In this document: one piece after another, positions 1 through 5,074 of the stretch
How the letters are laid out: every line of letters starts with the position of its first letter
Numbering within the stretch: position 1 is the stretch's first letter
NCBI GenBank assembly: GCA_905215945.1
Contig: CAJMRZ010000130.1
Coordinates: forward strand, 1-5,076
Length of the DNA: 5,076 bases
Source: an uncultured bacterium
GTDB lineage: Bacteria > Actinomycetota > Coriobacteriia > Coriobacteriales > Coriobacteriaceae
Direction: 5' to 3'
Notes under the pieces: model-generated
Databases searched by the model: none
What the model was told of the DNA's origin: nothing
The model's input: only the letters and a program-made list of their open reading frames with translations
Translations under genes and position numbers: made by a program

Positions 1-1459
1 GTCCGGCATCGATATCGTAAAACCGCAGCAGCAAGTTGATGAGCGTCGTCTTGCCTGCGCCCGTGGTTCCCACCACGGCAATCTTCTGGCCCGGCTCGGC
101 GGTAAACGACACATCGCGCATAAGCGGCTTGTCGGGCGAATAACCAAAGCGTACATGCTCAAAGGAGACGCGGCCCTCCACGCGACCCGGCAGCTTGGCG
201 GCCTTGTCCGGCAGCGGATCGGCCTCCATCTCGGGCTCATCGAGCAGGTCGAACACGCGCTCTGCACTCGCCAGCGCGCTCTGCAGCGAGTTAAAGGTAA
301 ACGACAGCTGCGTCATGGGCTCGGATGCCTCATAGATAAACTGGAAGAACGCCTGGAACACGCCGACGGTCATATGCCCGGCAACCAGCATGCTGCAGCC
401 CACAAGCGCAATCACGATCTGCGCCAAGCGGCCGATAAAGCGCACCGCGGGGCCGACGGCGTTAATCATAAAGTCGGCCTTGGTGCTCACGCGCGCCAGC
501 TCCTTCGAAGCCTCGTGCACCTCGGCAGAGCTCTGGCGCTCGCGGTTAAACGCACGGATCACCAGACGGCCCGAGTAGCCTTCCTCGACCGCGCTCGTAA
601 TCTTGGACACCCACTCCTGGCGCTCGCCCGTCACATCGTGCGTGCGGCGCGAAACGACCTTCGTCACCAGCAGCGAAAGCGCCGTAAAGAACAAAAAGAC
701 AAGCGTGAGCGGCACGCTAAACACGAACATCACGCTCACGGCGCCCACCACGGTACCGATCGACACCAGAAGCTGCAGCAAGCCGCGCTGCATGCTCTCA
801 GACATCTTGTCTAAGTCGTTGGTCGCACGGCTGACGACCTCGCCGGGACGATGCGCATCAAAGAAGGCAAGCGGCAGACGGTTGAACTTTTGAGCGATGC
901 GGTTACGCAGGTGCAGGTTAAGGCGTTCGGCCACGCTCGACATCAAAAAGCTCTGGAGCGCGTAGAACGAGGCGGCGGCCGTCCAAATCAAAAAGTAGAT
1001 GAAGATAGTCCTGCCGCAGTTCTCCCAGGTGATGCTGAAGGTGGTGTCGTTGGCAAACGCCACCTGAATGTGGCTCCACAGCTCATCGATCACGCGGGCG
1101 CTATATGCCGGCGCAGCAGTGTTAAAGATGGCATAGAACACAATGCTCGCGAACACGATATAGAAGCGCCAATGGTCGCCGGCAGCCTCGCTCCACAGGC
1201 GGCGCACCGTCGCCCAGGTATCTCGAGGCGTCTCGTCCTCGTCTTCATCGTCCACGTCGCGCATACGCTCTGCCTCGGCGCGGGCGCGCTCGTCCTCGGC
1301 ACGTTCGTTTTCCTCGTAGAGCGCTTGGCGGCGAGCCTCGCGCTCGGCTGCAGCCTTGGCGGCGTCATCCAGCTCGGGTGCCACGGCAGCCGTTTCCTCG
1401 ACCAGTACCGCGGCAGCGGCGTCATCAACGCCGCCCTGCTTCTTGAGCTCCTCGGTCAT
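1..1459 (-). CDS. ABC exporter half-transporter (permease-ATPase), second subunit, 3' end outside window
   Basis: This is the N-terminal 486 residues of a type IV ABC exporter (membrane domain fused to ATPase), cut at the left edge just after Walker A. Start ATG 1457-1459 has a strong AGGGAGGTGA Shine-Dalgarno (1465-1474) and lies one base after the stop of the upstream ABC gene. Residues 1-80 are a charged, Ala-rich extension with an acidic run D70-E76. About six membrane segments follow, near residues 98-118, 151-172, 227-250, 251-268, 338-360 and 363-382. Family landmarks include FDAHRPGEVVSRATNDLD (200-217) and VIRAFNRE (300-307). The nucleotide-binding domain begins near 425, with Walker A GTTGAGKTT at 464-472. 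Q-loop, signature and Walker B lie outside the window. Together with its neighbour it should form an inner-membrane heterodimeric exporter, probably for drugs or lipophilic compounds. By analogy with LmrD/TM288 this subunit should carry the canonical catalytic Glu, which cannot be seen here. The substrate is unknown. Confidence 0.95.
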   Translation of the reverse strand, partial: MTEELKKQGGVDDAAAAVLVEETAAVAPELDDAAKAAAEREARRQALYEENERAEDERARAEAERMRDVDDEDEDETPRDTWATVRRLWSEAAGDHWRFYIVFASIVFYAIFNTAAPAYSARVIDELWSHIQVAFANDTTFSITWENCGRTIFIYFLIWTAAASFYALQSFLMSSVAERLNLHLRNRIAQKFNRLPLAFFDAHRPGEVVSRATNDLDKMSESMQRGLLQLLVSIGTVVGAVSVMFVFSVPLTLVFLFFTALSLLVTKVVSRRTHDVTGERQEWVSKITSAVEEGYSGRLVIRAFNRERQSSAEVHEASKELARVSTKADFMINAVGPAVRFIGRLAQIVIALVGCSMLVAGHMTVGVFQAFFQFIYEASEPMTQLSFTFNSLQSALASAERVFDLLDEPEMEADPLPDKAAKLPGRVEGRVSFEHVRFGYSPDKPLMRDVSFTAEPGQKIAVVGTTGAGKTTLINLLLRFYDIDAG

Positions 1460-1460
1460 G

Positions 1461-3197
1461 CTACTCACCTCCCTTCATCTGCGATTCCGCGATGGCGCGG
1501 TACACCTCGCAGGTTTCCATAAGCTCGCCATGCGTGCCCAAGCCCACAACCTCGCCATCCTTGAGCACGACGATCTGGTCGGCGTGCAAGATCGTCGAGA
1601 TGCGCTGCGCGATGATGAGCACCGCAGCGTCACGCGTCTCGTCTTGCAACGCATGACGCAGGGCGGCATCGGTCTTAAAGTCCAGGGCCGAAAAACTGTC
1701 ATCGAAGATATATAGATCGGCATGCTTCATGAGCGCGCGAGCAATGGCCAGGCGCTGGCGCTGACCACCCGAGAAGTTCGTACCGCCCTGGGCAACCGGG
1801 GTATCGAGCCCCTGCGGTTGGTCGAGTACAAAGGTGCTCTGGGCAACCTCAAGCGCGTGAAGCATGTCGCCCTCGGTCGCGCCTTCGTTACCAAAGCGAA
1901 GGTTGCTCGCCACCGTGCCCGAGAACAGCCACGCCTTCTGCGGCACATAGGCGATGTGTCCACGGATCTCATCTTGCGAAAGCTCGCGCAGATCGACACC
2001 GTCCAGGCGAATGGTGCCCTTGGTGGCATCGTGGAAGCGCAGCAAGAGCTTGGCCACCGTCGACTTGCCCGAACCCGTCGAGCCGACGATTGCGGTCGTC
2101 TGACCGCGACGACAGGCAAAGCTCAGGTCGCACAGGGTGTCCTCGTCGGCATCGTCAAAACGGAACGACATGTGGTCGAACACGGCCACCGCGTCGGCAC
2201 CGTCAACAGACTCCGCCGCGCACGTGTCCAGCGTGCGCTTGCCGTCCACGATGCTCGGCTCAATCTCCAACACCTGCTGCGCACGGTTCAGGCATGCGGC
2301 GGCGCGTGGGAGCGTCAGAATCACCATCTGCGCCGTCATCACAAAGAACAGGATCAGGATCGCGTACTCCAGCACGGCCGAGATGCTACCGATTTGCATG
2401 GCGTGGACGCCCACGCGGTTGCCGCCCACCCACAGCACCGCCACCTCGGCGATATTCATCAAAAAGAAGCTGGAGCTGTCGAGACCCACAAACAGGTGGT
2501 TGACCTTGATGGCATTGGCCGCGTAATCGCTAAACACCTCGTCCAGGCGCTGCTCCTCGTGGCGCTCCTTGTTAAATGCGCGGATGACGCGCACGCCCAC
2601 GATGTTCTCGCGCAGCACCACGTTCATGCGGTCGATAAAGCTCTGCAGGCGCATAAAGATCGGCGCGGCGTTGGCAACGGTAAAGACCGCCGCCACCAGC
2701 ACGATCGCAACCACCACGCCCAGCAGCGTACCCATGGCGGGATCGATGAACCAAGCAAAAATGATGCCTGCCACGGCCAAGAACGGCACCGGCAGCACCA
2801 GCTGAATCGTCTGAAGGACAGCTTGCTGAATCACGTTGATGTCGTTGAGCGAGCGCGTGATCATCGAACCCGTGCCAAAGCGCTCAAAGTCGCTGGCGGA
2901 CAGCTCGAGCGACTTGTCGTACACGGCATTGCGGATATCGCAGGCCACGTTGGCGGCCAGGCGCGCCGAAAGATAGCAGCCCAGCACCGTGCCGCCGCTG
3001 GCCATGCCGGTCGCGATAAGCATGTACAGGCCGTTGCGTAATATATAGTCGACATCACCCGTGGTAATACCGGTGTTGACCATGTTCGCCAGCATCGTGG
3101 GAACCAACAGCGTACCGACGTTATCTATCAGCACCGCAAACAGCGTCACCGCAATCAGACCGCGGTACGGCCTCATAAACCTCATTAAGAGTCGCAT
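1461..3197 (-). CDS. ABC exporter half-transporter (permease-ATPase) with degenerate ATPase site, first subunit
   Basis: This complete 578-residue protein has the normal length for a half-size ABC exporter. Six membrane segments lie near residues 12-34, 55-78, 130-151, 154-176, 243-262 and 272-297. The nucleotide-binding domain starts near 337: Walker A GSTGSGKST (372-380), Q-loop Q420, signature FSGGQ (475-479), Walker B YIFDD (496-500), D-loop SALD (503-506). Position 500 is Asp (1698-1700) where catalytic exporters have Glu, and the H-loop reads IIAQR with Gln531 (1605-1607) instead of His. Both substitutions mark the non-catalytic half of asymmetric exporters such as LmrC and TM287, so it should pair with the next gene product. 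Start ATG 3195-3197 is preceded by GAGGGGGA and overlaps the MarR gene by 13 bases. A second Met at residue 5 forms TAATG with the MarR stop but has no well-spaced ribosome site. The substrate is inferred to be drugs or toxic amphiphiles because of the MarR partner. Confidence 0.96.
   Translation of the reverse strand: MRLLMRFMRPYRGLIAVTLFAVLIDNVGTLLVPTMLANMVNTGITTGDVDYILRNGLYMLIATGMASGGTVLGCYLSARLAANVACDIRNAVYDKSLELSASDFERFGTGSMITRSLNDINVIQQAVLQTIQLVLPVPFLAVAGIIFAWFIDPAMGTLLGVVVAIVLVAAVFTVANAAPIFMRLQSFIDRMNVVLRENIVGVRVIRAFNKERHEEQRLDEVFSDYAANAIKVNHLFVGLDSSSFFLMNIAEVAVLWVGGNRVGVHAMQIGSISAVLEYAILILFFVMTAQMVILTLPRAAACLNRAQQVLEIEPSIVDGKRTLDTCAAESVDGADAVAVFDHMSFRFDDADEDTLCDLSFACRRGQTTAIVGSTGSGKSTVAKLLLRFHDATKGTIRLDGVDLRELSQDEIRGHIAYVPQKAWLFSGTVASNLRFGNEGATEGDMLHALEVAQSTFVLDQPQGLDTPVAQGGTNFSGGQRQRLAIARALMKHADLYIFDDSFSALDFKTDAALRHALQDETRDAAVLIIAQRISTILHADQIVVLKDGEVVGLGTHGELMETCEVYRAIAESQMKGGE
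1465..1474 (-). promoter_or_regulatory. Ribosome binding site of the second ABC gene
   Basis: On the minus strand this reads AGGGAGGTGA, a near-perfect Shine-Dalgarno sequence whose GGAGG core is 8 bases upstream of ATG 1457-1459. It lies inside the last codons of the first ABC gene (residues K575-E578), so the pair is positioned for translational coupling. It fixes the start at 1459 in preference to the internal Met66 codon (1262-1264), which lacks a comparable site. The charged N-terminal extension is therefore very likely translated. Confidence 0.85.
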
Positions 3198-3685
3198 GCG
3201 TCCCCCTCGCCCTTATCGTCAGTCTCGTTCTCGGCGGCCACTTGCCGTTTAAATGCCTCGCACTCTTCGTTAAGAACATGGGAGAACTTACCGACCAAGC
3301 GCATGATCTCGCACTGTTCCCACGGCTCGAGCGCCTCGAATGCCTGTTGCTCGGCTTTTTGCGCCGGCAACGCGTAGCGCTTGGCAAACCGCACGCCTTC
3401 TTCGGTCAGTCGTACAACCTTGTTTTTACGACTGCCCTCGGCAAACTCCAACGTCGCAAGCCCTCGCGCCCTAAGCGTTTTAATCGCCGAATTGATGGTC
3501 TGTTTGCTGTAGAACCATTCACTCGTCAGCCGACTCACGGCAACGCTTCCGCCCGCTGCACTCGTGTCGACGAGCATCCAGTAGGCGCAGTCCGAAAGGC
3601 CGCAGGCGCGCGAGAACTCCGAATAGATATGGTCGAGTCCATTGAGCAACCGATCGAAGTCGACCAGCGTAACCGCACTATTCAT
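3185..3685 (-). CDS. MarR-family winged-helix transcriptional regulator
   Basis: This 166-residue cytosolic protein has MarR-like length and layout. An N-terminal dimerisation helix (about 8-28) leads into a winged helix-turn-helix: VAVSRLTSEWF (48-58), the recognition helix from S60 to G75 with SKQTINSAIKTL, and a basic wing around GSRKNKVVRLTEEG (84-97). The C-terminal helices (about 103-150) would complete the dimer interface. The tail is acidic. The usual Asp-x-Arg wing motif is replaced by S-R-K-N-K, so this is a divergent member. Start ATG 3683-3685 has a modest GGTGGGA ribosome site. The gene is first in an operon with two ABC exporter genes and overlaps the first. By family precedent it is probably an autorepressor relieved by a ligand. 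The promoter just upstream carries repeated operator-like sequences (3702-3761) that fit this. The ligand cannot be told from sequence. Confidence 0.92.
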   Translation of the reverse strand: MNSAVTLVDFDRLLNGLDHIYSEFSRACGLSDCAYWMLVDTSAAGGSVAVSRLTSEWFYSKQTINSAIKTLRARGLATLEFAEGSRKNKVVRLTEEGVRFAKRYALPAQKAEQQAFEALEPWEQCEIMRLVGKFSHVLNEECEAFKRQVAAENETDDKGEGDACDS

Positions 3686-3701
3686 CTATCCCACCATTCA
3701 A

Positions 3702-3719
3702 TTGTCCGATTTTTGACCA
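3702..3719. promoter_or_regulatory. Operator-like repeat A, in the MarR leader
   Basis: TTGTC-N8-GACCA is the second copy of the 18-base element. It is identical to copy B at 15 of 18 positions, including CCGA and TTTTGAC. Copies A and B are exactly 35 bases apart. This copy lies at roughly +7 to +24 relative to the proposed start point, a typical secondary repressor site. Its own inverted symmetry is imperfect (four of five arm bases). An alternative is that AATTG/CAATT sequences at its edges form the true half-sites. Confidence 0.5.
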
Positions 3720-3736
3720 ATTATGTGTCTCTAGAT

Positions 3737-3754
3737 TAGTCCGAGTTTTGACTA
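3737..3754. promoter_or_regulatory. Operator-like repeat B, within the promoter spacer
   Basis: TAGTC-N8-GACTA is a perfect 5-base inverted repeat, and its whole 18 bases recur in similar form at 3702-3719 (TNGTCCGANTTTTGACNA in both). It fills the spacer between the proposed -35 and -10 elements, where bound repressor would block RNA polymerase. The likely ligand is the adjacent MarR protein, since MarR dimers usually bind imperfect palindromes of this size. This is inferred from position and repetition only. Confidence 0.55.
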
Positions 3755-3761
3755 TCGTCAA
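3748..3761. repeat. Palindrome TTGAC-N4-GTCAA covering the -35 box
   Basis: This perfect 5-base inverted repeat (TTGAC 3748-3752, GTCAA 3757-3761) includes the -35 hexamer and shares its left arm with repeat B. It could be the actual repressor palindrome, with repeat B being partly coincidental, or the two could form overlapping sites. Short palindromes arise by chance, so confidence is moderate. Confidence 0.4.
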
Positions 3762-3773
3762 CAGGCTCTCCGC

Positions 3774-3787
3774 AAATGCGTGCATTT
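3774..3787. repeat. Palindrome AAATGC-GT-GCATTT upstream of the operon promoter
   Basis: Six-base perfect arms are separated by two bases and centred at 3780.5, about 54 bases upstream of the proposed MarR start point. The two-base spacer is too short for an RNA hairpin loop, so a protein-binding DNA site is more likely than a terminator. The position would suit an activator or a second regulator. No family can be assigned. Confidence 0.35.
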
Positions 3788-3803
3788 TTATGGCCTATCG
3801 GCA

Positions 3804-3840
3804 GAAAAAGACCGCCGGCGCGGGGGCGGCGCCAGCGGTC
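3804..3840 (-). terminator. Rho-independent terminator of the 96-residue protein gene
   Basis: Read on the minus strand, a 12-pair stem has 5' arm 3840-3829 (GACCGC, T, GGCGC) and 3' arm 3821-3810 (GCGCC, G, GCGGTC). All pairs are Watson-Crick except one T-G wobble. A seven-base C-rich loop (3822-3828) closes it, and five T follow (3809-3805). It lies 27 bases after the stop at 3867. The other strand lacks a T tract, so it acts in one direction. It separates this gene from the MarR operon downstream. Confidence 0.93.
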
Positions 3841-3866
3841 ACGTGAAAATCGGGTTTTATTGCCTG

Positions 3867-4157
3867 TTAAGCGGCGACGGCCTCATAGACCGTAGCGCCC
3901 GAGAAGCTGTCATGCAGGCTCTTGCCGGCAATCCACGGCAGCTCGACGACCTCGCAGACCGTGTTGACCAACTCAGAACAGTCAGTAAAGTGGCCCTTGT
4001 CGTTGAGGGCCTCGCAATCCTGAACACGCCAATAGCCATCGGTGTGCGTGATGTAGTACTCGTGATCGTTGATCGACACGAAAGCGCGCGTCTTGGAACG
4101 CAGCAGCTTCAGAAATCCTTCGAAATCGGTCTCGACGACATCTCCAGCCTGGAACAT
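3867..4157 (-). CDS. Small hypothetical protein, 96 residues
   Basis: I do not recognise this protein. The start ATG 4155-4157 is set by a perfect AGGAGGT (4164-4170) six bases upstream. An ATG at 4191-4193 in the same frame would add 12 residues but has no good ribosome site and overlaps the likely -10 box. The product starts MFQAGDVVETDFEGF, has no signal peptide or membrane segment, is mildly acidic, and is rich in aromatic residues (HEYYITHTDGYW, 44-55). It holds three Cys (C60, C71, C80) in no evident metal-site spacing. The middle resembles a small beta-rich fold (FVSINDHEYYITHTDGYWRV), which is speculative. Codon use matches its neighbours, and it has its own promoter candidate and a strong terminator, so it is a genuine single-gene unit. 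Divergence from the nitroreductase does not by itself indicate a shared function. Confidence 0.85.
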   Translation of the reverse strand: MFQAGDVVETDFEGFLKLLRSKTRAFVSINDHEYYITHTDGYWRVQDCEALNDKGHFTDCSELVNTVCEVVELPWIAGKSLHDSFSGATVYEAVAA

Positions 4158-4163
4158 GATGTT

Positions 4164-4170
4164 ACCTCCT
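4164..4170 (-). promoter_or_regulatory. Ribosome binding site of the 96-residue protein gene
   Basis: Read on the minus strand this is AGGAGGT, a full anti-16S match, six bases from ATG 4155-4157. It decides the start against the longer alternative at 4193 and suggests efficient translation. Confidence 0.9.
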
Positions 4171-4192
4171 GGCCCGGCGCCACCACGGCGCA

Positions 4193-4221
4193 TTGATAAA
4201 CGTTGGTACTCCTTTAGTAAA
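4193..4221 (-). promoter_or_regulatory. Candidate promoter of the 96-residue protein gene
   Basis: On the minus strand, TTTACT (4216-4221) and TATCAA (4193-4198) are separated by 17 bases, each matching four of six consensus positions. Initiation near 4186 would leave a leader of about 30 bases carrying the ribosome site. It lies in the AT-rich part of the intergenic region. A GCGCC-ACCAC-GGCGC hairpin (4177-4191) overlaps the expected start point and would be only partly transcribed. Confidence 0.4.
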
Positions 4222-4282
4222 ACCCTTATCAGAGGTTATGCGTTCGTCATTTAGGCAAGTGGTAAAAAACCGCAGGGTAGAC

Positions 4283-4305
4283 GGGATAAAACGTTTAACC
4301 ATCCC
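4283..4305. repeat. Inverted repeat GGGAT...ATCCC enclosing AAACGTTT
   Basis: Five-base perfect arms (4283-4287, 4301-4305) enclose the eight-base palindrome AAACGTTT (4289-4296). The two symmetry centres are about 1.5 bases apart, so this is not one clean palindrome. It could be a regulator site in the divergent region, just upstream of the possible nitroreductase promoter. No regulator family is assignable. Confidence 0.3.
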
Positions 4306-4311
4306 ATTTGT

Positions 4312-4340
4312 TTGTCACATTCTGAAGGTACTTTTATGCA
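4312..4340 (+). promoter_or_regulatory. Weak candidate promoter of the nitroreductase gene
   Basis: TTGTCA (4312-4317, five of six) and TATGCA (4335-4340, three of six) have a 17-base spacer, which would give a leader of about 100 bases. A consensus-like TTGACC at 4383-4388 is an alternative -35 but has no -10 at a suitable distance. Confidence 0.28.
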
Positions 4341-4440
4341 AACCCACTTTCCCAATTGGAATCCATCCTTTTGGCCGGGCAATTGACCGTCTATCGTTTG
4401 AGCCCGACGGGTATGAACGGGGCATCTGCAACGCCACCGC

Positions 4441-4446
4441 AAGGAG
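4441..4446 (+). promoter_or_regulatory. Ribosome binding site of the nitroreductase gene
   Basis: AAGGAG ends five bases before ATG 4452-4454. It selects this start over an in-frame ATG at 4356 and matches the family N-terminus, which begins with the helix before the RRS motif. Confidence 0.85.
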
Positions 4447-4451
4447 ACACC

Positions 4452-4973
4452 ATGGAGACTATCGAAGCACTCATTCACCGCCGCAGCTGCCGCAACTACA
4501 GCGATCGTCCCGTCGAGGCCGAAAAGCTTGCACGTATTATCGAAGCCGGCCAATATGCACCGAGCGGCATGGGCCGCCAGCCGGTGACGTTTGTCGCCGT
4601 CACCGACCCCGCGACCGTCGAGCGTCTCTCGTAGCTCAACGCGCAAGTCATGGGCAGCAACAGCGACCCCTTCTATGGCGCCAAGACCGTTGTGGTGGTG
4701 CTGGTTGACCGCAGCGTGCCCACACATCTGGAAGACGGCTCGCTCGCCATGGGCAACCTGCTCAACGCTGCCTATGCGCTGGGCGTTGATTCGTGCTGGA
4801 TTCATCGCGCCCACGAGGTTTTCGATTCGCCCGAGGGCCTGGAGCTACTGGCCAGTTGGGGTCTACCCGCCGACGGCAGCCTGCGCGGTGTCGGTCACTG
4901 CATTCTGGGCTATGCCGAGGACACGCTGCCCGAGCCCAAACCCCGCCGCGACAACGTGGTCTACGTAAGGTAA
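4452..4973 (+). pseudogene. Nitroreductase-family FMN oxidoreductase interrupted by one in-frame TAG
   Basis: The full frame is 173 codons, the usual size of short nitroreductases that use FMN and NAD(P)H to reduce nitro, quinone or flavin-like substrates in the cytosol as homodimers. Before the stop: RRSCRNY (10-16, FMN phosphate contacts) and APSGMGRQP (36-44). After it: DPFYGAKTVVVVLVD (72-86), the MGNLLNAAYALGVDSCWIHRA helix region (100-120) and HCILGYAEDTLPEPKPRR (149-166, near the FMN site). The only lesion is TAG at 4632-4634, codon 61, between ERLS and LNAQVMG. There is no frameshift and no other stop, and codon use is unchanged on both sides. One base change from AAG, CAG or GAG would create it. 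Termination would leave 60 residues, too short to fold. ATG 4650-4652 could restart a 107-residue C-terminal piece but has no Shine-Dalgarno site. A very recent pseudogene or a sequencing error is likeliest; amber readthrough is possible but unsupported. Confidence 0.85.
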
Positions 4974-4979
4974 TTAGTT

Positions 4980-5001
4980 CCGCCATTCTACCGAACGGCG
5001 G
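4980..5001 (+). terminator. Possible terminator hairpin after the nitroreductase
   Basis: CCGCC (4980-4984) pairs with GGCGG (4997-5001). After one A-C mismatch, TTC (4986-4988) pairs with GAA (4993-4995) around a four-base loop. It begins six bases after the TAA stop, the expected position for a terminator. No T tract follows (CTCGTTG), so it may be a weak or factor-assisted terminator or an mRNA-stabilising hairpin. Confidence 0.35.
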
Positions 5002-5037
5002 GCTCGTTGACGCTGCGCGGGCCGCATTCACGCCAAT

Positions 5038-5074
5038 CTGACGTTCAATTTCGAGGGCGCGACCAGAAGGTCAG
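5038..5074. repeat. Imperfect inverted repeat at the right edge
   Basis: CTGACGTTC (5038-5046) pairs with GAAGGTCAG (5066-5074) at eight of nine positions, with a central G-G mismatch, around a 19-base spacer. It stops two bases before the window end, so its full extent is unknown. It could be a terminator for a gene beyond the edge, part of a dispersed intergenic repeat, or chance. No gene is supported in 4974-5076. Confidence 0.4.

Larger units (their letters stand above)
3733..3761 (-). promoter_or_regulatory. Probable promoter of the marR-ABC-ABC operon
   Basis: On the minus strand, -35 TTGACG (3756-3761) matches five of six consensus bases. A 17-base spacer leads to -10 TAATCT (3733-3738), a weak three-of-six match. 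Initiation would be near 3726, giving a leader of about 40 bases before the MarR start. The near-ideal -35, optimal spacing, AT-richness relative to the genes, and position between the upstream terminator and the regulator support it. The weak -10 is the main doubt. Confidence 0.55.
4158..4451. other. Divergent intergenic region
   Basis: About 294 bases lie between the starts of two oppositely oriented genes. The region is AT-richer than the flanking genes. It holds the minus-strand promoter candidate (4193-4221), an inverted repeat with a palindromic core (4283-4305), a weak plus-strand promoter candidate (4312-4340) and the nitroreductase ribosome site (4441-4446). I see no tRNA, recognisable riboswitch or further gene. 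The open frames here lack ribosome sites and family resemblance. Confidence 0.6.

Noticed and set aside
155..1522. Long plus-strand open frames opposite the second ABC gene
   Set aside because: They are antisense shadows of a gene with clear transporter motifs. Their translations are His/Arg/Ala-rich low-complexity, and they lack ribosome sites.
1722..3041. 439-codon plus-strand open frame opposite the first ABC gene
   Set aside because: It is long because of GC-rich codon bias on the other strand. The product is His/Arg/Gln-rich with no domain pattern or Shine-Dalgarno site, while the minus strand has every ABC motif in order.
3242..3739. Plus-strand open frame over the MarR gene
   Set aside because: It mirrors the MarR coding frame and runs into the promoter region. 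It has no ribosome site and no family resemblance.
3822..3840. Bidirectional action of the strong terminator hairpin
   Set aside because: On the plus strand the hairpin is followed by ACGTGAAAATC with no T tract, and no plus-strand gene ends before it.
4263..4288. Minus-strand terminator (short CCGT/GCGG stem followed by six T)
   Set aside because: The stem is only four pairs including a wobble, and no minus-strand gene ends upstream of it.
4632..4634. Pyrrolysine or selenocysteine at the internal stop
   Set aside because: Selenocysteine uses TGA, not TAG. Pyrrolysine would need pyl genes that are not in the window, and this position is not a catalytic site of the family. It is kept only as a remote option.
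4251..4814. 187-codon minus-strand open frame over the nitroreductase
   Set aside because: It spans a divergent intergenic region and the antisense of a recognisable enzyme, with no ribosome site. It also cannot explain the conserved nitroreductase motifs.
4650..4973. Independent 107-residue gene starting at ATG 4650
   Set aside because: It is the C-terminal part of the nitroreductase in the same frame, starting five codons after the TAG and without a Shine-Dalgarno site. Reinitiation is possible, but a half-domain without the N-terminal FMN motifs is unlikely to function.
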